Assembly (NCBI GenBank): GCA_030407315.1
Contig: JALQPE010002403.1
Location: forward strand, 124,001 to 188,000
Direction of reading: 5' to 3'
Length of the DNA: 64,000 nucleotides
DNA from: Asparagopsis taxiformis
Taxonomy: Eukaryota > Rhodophyta > Florideophyceae > Bonnemaisoniales > Bonnemaisoniaceae
Shown: positions 51,133-59,914 of the stretch, in pieces
Position numbering within the stretch: position 1 is the first letter of the stretch
Layout of the letters: each line of letters opens with the position of its first letter
The notes under the pieces: model-generated
Told to the model about the DNA's origin: nothing
Seen by the model: the letters and a program-made list of their open reading frames with translations, nothing else
Databases searched by the model: none
Translations under genes and position numbers: made by a program

Positions 51133-51759
51133 TCAGCAGCAGATAGTCTGACACAGCGGGCAGGTGGGACGGCCGCGTCTGAGCCACGGGTCGATGCATG
51201 CGGTATGGAAGACGTGGTCACAACCGAGCACGCGAACACGATTATCGACGTGATAGCCGTCGAGACAGATTGCGCACGTGTCCTGGCCATAGGCGAGCTT
51301 GTCCACACCGTCCTCGATGCAGAGGGAGCGAACGGGGAGCGAATTGATGCGGAGCTCTGTGGCGCCGCCGGCGCCGAGCAGTCTGCGAATGAAATCCACA
51401 CAGGAGCGATGGCCGTGGTCGGCGGGGCCGAGCGGCACGAGCGACGTCGAGAGCATGGTGGTAGTGGTAGTGGTGAGGGTGGTGTAACTCGGCGATGCGC
51501 CGGGCTCGCTCGAGGTGACGGTGGTGATTGTGGTCGTTGTCTGCGTCGAAGTTGGCGGCGATGCGAGCGCCGGGGCGAGGTCGAGCACGGCGTTGAAGAC
51601 GCCCTTGAGCAGGGAGATGAGGTCGTGCACAGGACGGTGCGGGGTGGCAGGGTAGGGACTGGGACTGGGGCTGGGGCTGGGGCTTGGGGTGGGTTCTGGA
51701 TGGGCGTTTGGCGGGTTGGGGTGGAAGGTAGACATGGTGTCGAAGTCGAGCTGGGACAT
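51133..51759 (-). CDS. RING-H2 zinc-finger protein, probable E3 ligase
   Basis: From the ATG at 51759 the protein has 208 residues. An in-frame ATG at 52002 would add 81 residues of leader-like composition. The N-terminal part has Pro-Ser repeats (PSPSPSPSPSP), and the middle is Thr-rich, with runs of Thr that look disordered. The C-terminal RING is complete: CAIC, CDHVFH, CIDPWLRRGRPTCPLC, a C3H2C3 type with the Ile and Trp used for E2 binding. The protein ends shortly after the last zinc ligands, in TICC. No membrane segment is seen. Partner and substrate are unknown. It is not a close copy of the RING-H2 gene at 47.5 kb outside the RING. Confidence 0.8.
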   Translation of the reverse strand: MSQLDFDTMSTFHPNPPNAHPEPTPSPSPSPSPSPYPATPHRPVHDLISLLKGVFNAVLDLAPALASPPTSTQTTTTITTVTSSEPGASPSYTTLTTTTTTMLSTSLVPLGPADHGHRSCVDFIRRLLGAGGATELRINSLPVRSLCIEDGVDKLAYGQDTCAICLDGYHVDNRVRVLGCDHVFHTACIDPWLRRGRPTCPLCQTICC

Positions 51760-52189
51760 GATGATGGAGGGTGGCGTAGATGGGGACGGGTGGGATTGTA
51801 TAGCGATGAGTGTGGTGTGTGAGCGGCGTGCTGCTACGCTCAGGGTGGGTCGAGAAAGAGATTGCTGTTGCGTGAAGCGAGAGTGCTGCGCGATAAGTGC
51901 TCGAAAAAAACGGTGCTGGATAAAGGCGCGCAGGGGCACTGCTGTGTGTGTCTGGTTGCCTGCCAACACGGAGGTTAGATCTCGACGGTTTGTCATACGC
52001 ATGGCTCATATTGGACCGTGTGCGCTGGGCCGGGGCAGAGTAGGGCTACTCTCGGTACAAGAGTAGATTGGTAGAAAATTTTCGATCAACACACGGCTGC
52101 GCGCACAGACGCGGCCAGCGCACCGGAAATAAATGAAAGTTTTCTGTCAACGGTCCGTAGCAAAAGGCCAACTAATTTAAATTGGTTGG

Positions 52190-52330
52190 CTATTGGTCTC
52201 TCGAAATGGCCCATGTGTATGCCCCGTGGAAGCCACGTGCCATTTTGCATTTTGCTTTCTTTTCTGCATCCATTGGTTTGTTTGCATATCTCATGATGCG
52301 GCAGATTTTCTCGTACACGATCTCCGCCAT
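52190..52330 (-). CDS. possible 46-residue basic small protein
   Basis: An ATG-started frame of 46 codons encodes a basic, helix-prone peptide (MAEIVYEKICRIMRYANKP, a Lys-rich middle, then FHGAYTWAI). It looks more protein-like than neighbouring frames, but no family is recognised and the frame is open further upstream without another ATG. Short frames of this size arise by chance. Confidence 0.2.
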   Translation of the reverse strand: MAEIVYEKICRIMRYANKPMDAEKKAKCKMARGFHGAYTWAISRDQ

Positions 52331-54175
52331 GACCGTGCCGCCCGGCCAATCACGCCATGTTTTCAAACTTAATATTGTATTGAAATATCTATGCTCCTCT
52401 GATTTTGCCAATCACAAAAATCGGACCCATCACTGGTCCTGCAGCATAGCTTGCAAATCGTTGGATTCGCCCGATCTCATTTTCTATATTCCACAGCCTC
52501 TCATCCGCCACCACATGATTCATCTGTTATTGATTTGCATCATGCGCTTTTCCATCTTCCAACAACGTATGATATGTACCTGCATCAATTTGTGTCCATT
52601 AATATCAATTGCACCCTTTTCTACGCATCCTGCCCACCTAGGTCTACGCTGTTTGCTATCGTGCCATACGCTGGTGTTCACTTGTCTAGCATTGGTTGGA
52701 TAGATTTTGCAAAATAATTGGCCACTTTAGCCAAAATATTTTGTTCAATTGCCTTACTAATTGTCATGGAAAACAACAACAAATTACAAAACGTCATCAT
52801 GCGGGCCATGACATGGTGTCAATGCAATCGACATACAGTAGCACCCATTCCATGGTCATCAAAGGACCATCACAACAAAGTGCCTTACTCTTCTTTGCTT
52901 ACGTCTCGTCTATGAAAGATGCACTACACGCAATACGATATGCTGCGATACATGTGCCTCGCAACTATGATAATTCTTCCGCCTCTACATGATGCCAATG
53001 CCGCCGTCGCGACGCCTAAAATAGATCGCGATGGTACAACACACAATCCAACAGTAGCCTAGCGGCATATGGCGTCGGATGCTCTCCCTCAAAAGCACCG
53101 CAATTTGACTAGTGGAATTGCACCGATAAGTCCATTGTCTCGAGCGCGCTCAATTAGGCAGGGTTTGAACGTGTATGTGCGTACGTTCCATTTGGTGTTT
53201 CCGGCGGAGTTGAGCGCAGTGCAGTGTTGTATTACAAGGTATTGTTTTGAAGGAAGATGTGACGGCGAGCATTAGCAAAGATCGCGCATTTACACGTTAC
53301 GTGAGTCGATTTCAACGTTTGGTCGGGCGGTGGTGACTTGGTAAGCGGCTTTGTCGATCGGTGTAATGCCAAGGGTAAGAGGGTATGCGAGGACTAGTGC
53401 TCGCAAAATGATTATGGCGGAGGCGAGAAGCAGGTGTGTAAGGAGGCGATTGGTTCTAAATATATACTCATGGCGTTGACGTGAGATAAGTGGGGAAAGT
53501 GATTTAGAGTTGGGTTGCAACGCATGGGTTGAATTGCGTAACTTGTGTGCATTGGGACGATTGGTGGATGCGAAGGTGCAGTGCGCTTCACAGAAACAGT
53601 ACAAGGGATGCGGGAATGGGCGGGGCGACAAAGTTGTGCGGCTCTCTGTGGCAAACGGAGCGACTGGCGCATAAAAATAGCGGATGCAGGCTGCGCAACG
53701 AGTATTTTTAGCGCGTAGGACAAGTGGAATGGGATAGAAATGATTGGCAGTTTACCTTTGCTTGACGAGACGACGCCACGACACGATGAAAACATCAGTT
53801 GGCAGGCACACAGTGGCATCCAGCAATGTGAGGCGTCGGTGAGCCGGAGCGGGGCCGTCTCAGGCCCGGTTGAATGGACGATTTGGCGGGAGCGCTCGAT
53901 TTGGCTGATCTTAGGTAAAATAACTTTTTATTGGTCCATCACCGTTGGACATGTGAATTGCAATGACGTGAACTGGCTCCGTCCTCATTGGAGCTCGCCA
54001 TGTCTGTGATTTGAATGGAATAAACTTGAATTTGCACCGCACCAAAAAACCTCCTCAGTAGAGCATTCCAACCGGCACCTCGTACTGTATCAAACCCGAC
54101 GTTTTCTGCGGCATTGTCATATATGTTATACAAGTTTCTTCCTCACACTACCAAACATCGCCGACAGCTCTGCTT

Positions 54176-54258
54176 TGCACTGCACCGCACCGCACCGCAA
54201 CGCTCAGCCCCCAACCACACCGCACTGCACTGCACCACACTGCACCGCACCGCACCGC
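54176..54258 (+). repeat. GCACC/GCACT pentamer repeats upstream of RIO1
   Basis: Two clusters (about 54176-54200 and 54226-54258) of GCACC and GCACT units lie 140-225 bp before the RIO1 start. They are the reverse complement of the GTGCA repeat at 34238-34270. Confidence 0.6.
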
Positions 54259-54400
54259 CCCATCCCGCTTTGCCACTCTCTACTTCAACTCTTGTACACG
54301 TCTGCTCCCCTGTCCCAGCGTCACTCCCACCATCCTATATTTGCCGGCCAACCAACCAACCATCCATCCATCCATCATCGCACCCACACCAACACTACCA

Positions 54401-56788
54401 ATGGCCCCCGCCTACGCCCCATCCCCAGAGGGCTCTGCGATATTCCGCCCACTCTCCACCCCCGCCCTCTTCACCGCTCTCTCGACGACCAATCCCTCTG
54501 CCCACACCACCACCACCACCACCTCCACTACGACAGCCCCCGCCGCCGCCGCCGCACCGCCCGCCTATACCCCATTGTCACCGCCCGAATCCCCGTTGCA
54601 CCCGCTCGTGTCCTCGCCGTCCGCGACGCCGTCCCCGGCCTCTTCCGACTCGCCGTACGCCGCCTACGTCTCCGCCGTGCCGCCGTCGCAGCAAAAGCAC
54701 CATGCCGCCAACGCGCTATTCGACGACGACCCCATGGCGCTACCGCACCACCCGCCGGCAGATCTCGGCGACGACGACTCCTTCTCCCCGGACATAGTCT
54801 CCGGCTACCAGTTCCGCGTGCCGCTCGCGCGCGACGACGCCACATGGGCCGTTTCGCACGACGAGGCGCTCCCCGAGCAAGCAGACGAGCAGGCGCGATT
54901 GCAGGAGCACGATCATCGCACCGACGCCGTCTACGATCGTCTCGATGAAATTGGCGAATGGGTCGCCGGTCCCGCCCCCGCACACGGTGTCGATCTCACC
55001 AAGAAGCTTGCCCGCGCCGTCGCCGTCCCCGAGGAGAGAGTTGTCCCCACTAGACAGATGGACAATTTGGTCTCCGCAAGCGTGGTCTCCCATAATGTTG
55101 CAAGAAAGGCTTTGGCCACTCATGATCGCGCTGAGGATCGGCGAAGGGAACATCATGCAAGAGATAAGTTGGATAGAGCTACAGTTGAACAGGTGCTTGA
55201 TCCGCGTACAAGGATGATCTTGTTCAGATTGCTTAGTCGAAATCGTCTACGCACTCTGGATGGATGCGTCTCGACTGGAAAGGAGGCAAATGTTTACTTT
55301 GGAACTGCCGCATCTGATCCCGCTGGAACTTTAGATATTACAGGCTTCAATCGAGCCAATCCAGGTTTGCTTGCTCACGATTCTTCTCCAGATGCCGCCG
55401 TGGCTGTCAAGGTGTTCAAGACTTCTATTTTGCAATTCAAGGATCGTGAACGTTATGTCGCCGGCGAGTTTCGCTTTAGAAGAGGCGGCTATCAGCGTGG
55501 TTCCAACAGAAAAATGGTACAGCAATGGGCTGAGAAAGAGTTTCGCAATCAAATGCGACTGCAAGAAGCCGGTATTCCAGCTCCTGTTCCACTTCTTCTC
55601 AAGCCTCCCGTCCTGATCATGTCCTTCTTCGGGAAGGATGGCTGGCCCGCACCCCGTCTCAAGGACGCTTCGCTGTCGAATTCCCGTCTAACGAAGGCCT
55701 ACTTTAGAGTTTGCATGCTCATGCGTCGCATGTTCCGCGTGGCTCGTCTCGTGCACGGTGATCTCAGCGAGTATAACATGCTGTACTGGAAAGGCGAAGT
55801 AATCATCATTGACGTGAGCCAGAGTGTTGAAGCTGACCATCCTATGGCCATGGATTTCCTTCGTAGAGATTGTGCCAATGTGAATGACTTCTTCCGACGC
55901 AGTGGTGTTCACACCGTACTCTCAGTTCGTGAGCTGTATGAATTTGTAACCGCAGCTCATATTGGTGAATCCGAAGGTGACCAAACTGCGGCCCTTACTT
56001 ATCTCTTGGAAACGGCCTCCACCAGAGATATGGATGCTGTCAATGTCACTATGCGCGATGATGAAGTTTTCATGCGTTCGTATATCCCTCGTACACTGCA
56101 AGAAATTGAGATTCGGGATGAACAATTTCGCCCGTCGGCTGTCGCAGAGGAAATGGAAGGAAACTTGTTTACAAAGTTGACAGGACTAAGTATTACGCAG
56201 AAGAGAGAGCGAGTTGTCGGGCGCTCCAAGTCAACCTCTGTGCCTGAGGCACCGTATCGTGCAGTATCAAGCGAAAATATTCCACAGCGTAGTACAAGTG
56301 AAACCCCAAACCTCGAGATTCCATGCGGAGAACCTGCAACTGTACGGTCGGTTCCTACTCCGGAGAAGTATCGTATAGGGAGCTCTTCGTCATGCACATC
56401 GAATGGTAGTTCGCGGCCAAACGGTGATGAAACTGAAGCTTCGAAGCTGTCAAAGGCAATGGAACGAACGGTCGCTGCAGCAACATTAGGTTTAGCAAAG
56501 GATTCAGTGGAGGGCATTGCTGCCGTACAGGCATCTGGCACACATGGATTCATGAGACGAGAAGAGGATGATACGTATGACGATATTGATGAAACCGAGA
56601 GTTCATCTGGTGATGATTGGGATCGCAAATCTCGTGAAGAAGCGGTGGACCCATTCGCCGGAATGACCAAGAAGGAATGGAAGAAGAAAGTCAAGGCAGA
56701 TAATAGAGAACGGCGGGAGCACAAAGTGCCGAAGCACGTGAAGAAGCGCAAAGAGACATTGGCCAAGCGAAGACGTAACAACAAGTAG
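54401..56788 (+). CDS. RIO1: RIO1-type atypical protein kinase
   Basis: RIO1 acts in the last cytoplasmic steps of 40S ribosomal subunit maturation. The 795-residue protein starts at the ATG at 54401, which follows a CATC array. About 230 N-terminal residues are low in complexity (Pro, Thr, Ala). The RIO1 core begins near residue 254 with the signature DKLDRATVEQVLDPRTRMILFRLL. Then come GCVSTGKEANVY at about 288, AVKVFKTSILQFKDRERYVAGEFRFR, and MVQQWAEKEFRNQMRLQEAGI. The catalytic loop is LVHGDLSEYNMLYW (about 450) and the metal motif IIIDVSQSVEADHP (about 469). The C-terminal tail is Ser- and acid-rich and ends in a Lys/Arg-rich stretch, as in yeast Rio1. The call to RIO1 rather than RIO2 or RIO3 rests on the STGKEANVY and KTSIL motifs. 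Confidence 0.93.
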   Translation: MAPAYAPSPEGSAIFRPLSTPALFTALSTTNPSAHTTTTTTSTTTAPAAAAAPPAYTPLSPPESPLHPLVSSPSATPSPASSDSPYAAYVSAVPPSQQKHHAANALFDDDPMALPHHPPADLGDDDSFSPDIVSGYQFRVPLARDDATWAVSHDEALPEQADEQARLQEHDHRTDAVYDRLDEIGEWVAGPAPAHGVDLTKKLARAVAVPEERVVPTRQMDNLVSASVVSHNVARKALATHDRAEDRRREHHARDKLDRATVEQVLDPRTRMILFRLLSRNRLRTLDGCVSTGKEANVYFGTAASDPAGTLDITGFNRANPGLLAHDSSPDAAVAVKVFKTSILQFKDRERYVAGEFRFRRGGYQRGSNRKMVQQWAEKEFRNQMRLQEAGIPAPVPLLLKPPVLIMSFFGKDGWPAPRLKDASLSNSRLTKAYFRVCMLMRRMFRVARLVHGDLSEYNMLYWKGEVIIIDVSQSVEADHPMAMDFLRRDCANVNDFFRRSGVHTVLSVRELYEFVTAAHIGESEGDQTAALTYLLETASTRDMDAVNVTMRDDEVFMRSYIPRTLQEIEIRDEQFRPSAVAEEMEGNLFTKLTGLSITQKRERVVGRSKSTSVPEAPYRAVSSENIPQRSTSETPNLEIPCGEPATVRSVPTPEKYRIGSSSSCTSNGSSRPNGDETEASKLSKAMERTVAAATLGLAKDSVEGIAAVQASGTHGFMRREEDDTYDDIDETESSSGDDWDRKSREEAVDPFAGMTKKEWKKKVKADNRERREHKVPKHVKKRKETLAKRRRNNK

Positions 56789-56946
56789 AGAAGTTAATGC
56801 AATTTATAACTACCATGGGTAGATGTTTTCTTTTCCGCTGCCGTAGCACACGTCTTTGATTTCTGCGCTAATCTTGTAACTAATCTGTACATTTTGCTTT
56901 GGATAGTAAGTTTGATACATGCCTGAAACGTAAACAATGTCGTCCA

Positions 56947-57513
56947 TCATTGTTGCAAAATACCATCTTGGTTACGCGCAGTTAGAAAGGTGTTCCATGC
57001 ATTCTTGATCTGTTTACAAACATCAGTCTGCATATCTGGCAAACTATTATCCAACTCGAGCACTTTTGCTTTAGGATAACTCTCAATGGCTTCGTCACGG
57101 CAAACCTGCATGATCTCTGCTTGCATATTCTCGTCAAGCTTTGGCTTTGCATACCCTCTAGCCTCAAGCCTATCGTACAGCGCCTCTGTCGATGCACGAA
57201 GCACAACAACGATCTGTATCCAGCGCTCCGGGAACCAATCGGAGCTATGATGGTCCAAAACAACACCACCATCGGTCATGATGGGCTCCAGTGCATCCAA
57301 AACTGCATCTTCATGCATATAATGAAAGTTGAAATCACTGTTATGATCCGACAACAAATTTCTATCGCGCGCAAATTCACCCACATCGATATGTCGCAAT
57401 CCAAGCTCTCCACACACTTGCTGCGACACGGTCGATTTGCCGGTGCCCGGCGTGCCGGTGATGAGAATATTCGGACGCAACGGCGCCCAATTTGCTGAGA
57501 GATCCGCTCTCAT
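56947..57513 (-). CDS. AK6: adenylate kinase 6 / Fap7 ribosome-biogenesis ATPase
   Basis: AK6 (hCINAP, yeast Fap7) is a small nuclear adenylate kinase/ATPase that binds Rps14 and is required for 18S rRNA maturation. From the ATG at 57513 the protein has 188 residues, close to the family's 170-180. The P-loop is in PNILITGTPGTGKST, followed by LRHIDVGEFARDRNLL, an acidic AMP-site segment, GGVVLDHHSSDWFPERW, and VVLRASTEALYDRLEARGYAKPKLDENMQAEI. These match AK6 rather than standard adenylate kinases, which lack the DxxxxDFFPERW-type motif. An upstream in-frame ATG at 57675 would add 54 residues of leader-like or targeting-like sequence. It converges on RIO1, another 40S factor, with 158 bp between stops. 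Confidence 0.9.
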   Translation of the reverse strand: MRADLSANWAPLRPNILITGTPGTGKSTVSQQVCGELGLRHIDVGEFARDRNLLSDHNSDFNFHYMHEDAVLDALEPIMTDGGVVLDHHSSDWFPERWIQIVVVLRASTEALYDRLEARGYAKPKLDENMQAEIMQVCRDEAIESYPKAKVLELDNSLPDMQTDVCKQIKNAWNTFLTARNQDGILQQ

Positions 57514-57675
57514 TGCGGGCTGGTGAGGGATGGTTGACGCGGGAAGGCGCTCAGGCGAGACGGACGGATGGCACTTGGAATGATTTGTCGCGCAGCGAGT
57601 CGCGGCGGGTGGCACGGCGGAATGCGCGCCGACGAACAGTTTAGATAACGTGTAAACTTGCGTTTGCACGTTCAT

Positions 57676-58259
57676 GTGCGATGGTTGAGGTCGGACAAAT
57701 CAACGGCGTACACGTCGCCGATGTCAATACGCGTCGTGCCGGCGCAGACCTCAGTTTTGTTCGTGATGGATGGCCGGTATTGGTGATCGCGATCTCTCGC
57801 AACAGACTCGATCGCGCGTGAGTCCGATGTGCCAAGGCGCACGAGCCGTTTGAGGTTTCGTCGAATCGCGTGACCGGTGTAGAAAATTGACGCTCATTGC
57901 TTTCGGGCGCCTCCGTTTTCCACGAGTGACATACCGACATGCAAGCCACGCTTCATCTCTTGAGAGCGACTAGTCTACGTTTTTCAGAATCTCCTGCCGG
58001 TGCATCGACAGCAGCTTCAATTCATTCGTTTGCAAGCGCTCTCTTTCAAGGCCATTTGGCAACGTGCCGCGATGGGCCATATCCAAACTCAAGGCTGCAA
58101 ACGCACAAGCTTTACAACTGTCCATACATGTTGCATTGCTGATCGCTTTCCGAGCGCAGTCTATTTCTGGAACACGGAGATGAAGATAACAGCGGAGCAT
58201 GGTACCAACTCCATAATATTATACATCTACGTATCTACTGCATCGCACGCAGGTATCGC
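57676..58259. other. intergenic region between AK6 and CoaE
   Basis: No gene is recognised in these 584 bp; only short overlapping frames occur. It probably holds the AK6 promoter and the 3' flank of the CoaE gene. Confidence 0.35.
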
Positions 58260-58970
58260 TCAATCTGAACCACCACGACACGAGAGTAGCGAGACAAAAA
58301 TCTTATAAACAGCTGTACATACAAGCGTCCTAAACACAAATTCACCAACAGGAGACGGTCTCAAATGCTCCAGAGCTTCTCTCGCACCCTGCTGCACCGT
58401 GGCGATATCCGACGAATTATCGATAACGACATGTGCCTTTTCGACTTTCTCCCGCAACGGCATCTGACTTCTCAGTCGCGCTAGCGCATCCTCTTCGGAC
58501 AATGCCTTTGCTTTACCATCGCGAAGCAGCATTCGTTTCAACTGTTGCTCCTCTGTGCAGGACACGACAACGATGCGCGAGCAGAACGGGATCAGTGTAC
58601 GAGACTCGAATAACAGCGGCGTGTCGAGCACGATTATAGGTTTCCATTTCACAAAAGCGGCGACGAACAGACGCGAGAGCATTTCGGCGATGATGAAAGG
58701 GTGCATGCGACGGTTCAATGCACGCCGTTCGGCCGCGTCACTAAAGATGATCCGCCCTAGTGCGGCACGGTTGAGCGTTCCATCTGCATGGATTACCCCA
58801 CGGCCGAATCGACGCCGAATCAACCACAGTGCAGGGCTTCCTGGCTTTACGGCGTTGCGTGCTACAGCGTCGGCATCTATGACGATTACTGAAGGTGACT
58901 TACGCCATTCGGTGGATACGGTGCTTTTCCCAGATGCAATCCCGCCTGTCAGACCGACTATCCTTGGCAT
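58260..58970 (-). CDS. COAE: dephospho-CoA kinase
   Basis: CoaE phosphorylates dephospho-CoA in the last step of coenzyme A synthesis. From the ATG at 58970 the protein has 236 residues; the frame continues upstream without an ATG. The P-loop GGIASGKS is at 9-16, followed by IVIDADAVARNAVKPGSPAL, with the conserved Asp pair, then FGRGVIHADGTLNRAALGRIIF and HPFIIAEM. The lid region has LLRDGKAKALSEEDALARLRSQMPLREK and the closing VIDNSSD. The last 25 residues are hydrophobic (FRTLVCTAVYKIFVSLLS), which recalls the C-terminal membrane-like tail of eukaryotic DCAKD proteins. It diverges from the FdC2 gene. Confidence 0.92.
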   Translation of the reverse strand: MPRIVGLTGGIASGKSTVSTEWRKSPSVIVIDADAVARNAVKPGSPALWLIRRRFGRGVIHADGTLNRAALGRIIFSDAAERRALNRRMHPFIIAEMLSRLFVAAFVKWKPIIVLDTPLLFESRTLIPFCSRIVVVSCTEEQQLKRMLLRDGKAKALSEEDALARLRSQMPLREKVEKAHVVIDNSSDIATVQQGAREALEHLRPSPVGEFVFRTLVCTAVYKIFVSLLSCRGGSD

Positions 58971-59358
58971 GCTTGGAGACAGAGGCTGGCGAATGTGCTG
59001 CGTTACTCGCAAATAGATGCTTCCATCAGGCCGAGCGCGACAGTGCGCGTGCGACAGGATATTTCACTCGATACGACACGTCTGTGGTTGTGAACGGAGA
59101 TCTCGACACGCAGGCAAGCCACAAGCAAAGCGGATGAATTTATTCATTTTTTTAAATAAGTTTAAAACTAATGGAAAAAACACGCGCAAATATGTACAGG
59201 CGATAACCTGTGTCGATTCGCAGTCCAATCGGCATCTAGTGTAGCCACTCGTGCTACAGAGATTACCTTGAGCTCAATTGCTCTAATCTCTCCACCAGCG
59301 ACCATAGCAGGCGGTTTCCCAACTCGAATCGTCACACCGTTTGCAACTACAAGAAACC
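58971..59358. promoter_or_regulatory. divergent promoter of CoaE and FdC2
   Basis: 388 bp between start codons on opposite strands. An AT-rich stretch at about 59136-59175 includes a run of T. No specific operator is recognised. Confidence 0.35.
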
Positions 59359-59796
59359 ATGTCAACAACAGCCTTCGTGCCCGCAACAGCCTCGCGCGCT
59401 TTTCTGCGCGCACGTCCGGCGACAACACCACTGGCCGCACGACCGTCACGTGCGGCGCAGCGTGTTCGCCCGACAATGCGCGTGTACGACGTCGAAATCG
59501 AGCTGTATGGTGAGAAGCATTTGATCCCCATTGATGAGGACACGACTCTGCTGGAAGGCATCGAGGCCGTCGGTCTGGAAGTGCTGCACTCGTGTCGTGC
59601 CGGTGTTTGCATCACATGCGCCGCCAAGGTCATGAGTGGCGAGGTGGATTTCGGCTTTGCTTCGATCACGGATGAACTGAAAGAACAGGGCTATGTGCTT
59701 ACCTGTTCCGGCTTTCCGCGTTCGGAAGGCATCAAGCTGGAGATGAACCACTTTGATGACGCCTATGACAAGCAGTATGGCCAATACGAAGTGTAA
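59359..59796 (+). CDS. FDC2: plastid 2Fe-2S ferredoxin, FdC2 type
   Basis: FdC2 is a plant-type [2Fe-2S] ferredoxin with an extended C terminus, found in cyanobacteria and plastids and linked to photosynthetic electron transfer. The protein has 145 residues: a transit peptide of about 39 residues rich in Ala, Arg, Thr and Pro (MSTTAFVPATASRAF), then the ferredoxin domain. The cluster cysteines are Cys79, Cys84, Cys87 and Cys116, with spacing C-X4-C-X2-C. After the third cysteine comes the FdC2 pattern: ELKEQGYVLTCSGFPRSE, then an acidic stretch and DKQYGQYEV, matching ELKSQGYALLCVGFP and LQFGRYF of plant FdC2. That tail sets it apart from ordinary ferredoxin (PetF), which red algae usually keep in the plastid genome. 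Confidence 0.88.
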   Translation: MSTTAFVPATASRAFLRARPATTPLAARPSRAAQRVRPTMRVYDVEIELYGEKHLIPIDEDTTLLEGIEAVGLEVLHSCRAGVCITCAAKVMSGEVDFGFASITDELKEQGYVLTCSGFPRSEGIKLEMNHFDDAYDKQYGQYEV

Positions 59797-59914
59797 CTCT
59801 ATCTCTCATTGTGTTGTCTCAGATAGTAAACTCTACTCCAATATATGTTTTCTCCCGATCAGACTAATATTCAATACTGTACACATGCACGCATCCAAGC
59901 TGCCCGCTATAATG

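Larger units (their letters stand above)
51760..54400. other. 2.6-kb gap between RING-H2 and RIO1
   Basis: Up to 52002 this may be leader or an N-terminal extension of the RING-H2 gene. A 46-codon minus frame at 52190-52330 is noted separately. From 53290 to about 53900 the plus strand is G-rich (23 G to 9 C in 53341-53400), which resembles a minus-strand C-rich leader. The last 230 bp before RIO1 are C-rich with pentamer and CATC repeats. No known gene is recognised. Confidence 0.4.

Noticed and set aside
50881..51822. 313-codon plus-strand frame opposite the second RING-H2 gene
   Set aside because: It is the reverse of a verified RING coding sequence, is dominated by Gly, Arg and Val from the Thr/Pro-rich strand, and has no domain.
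54175..54948. 257-codon plus-strand frame overlapping the RIO1 start
   Set aside because: It is made of repeat-derived His, Thr, Pro and Arg; the RIO1 frame in the same region continues into a certain kinase domain.
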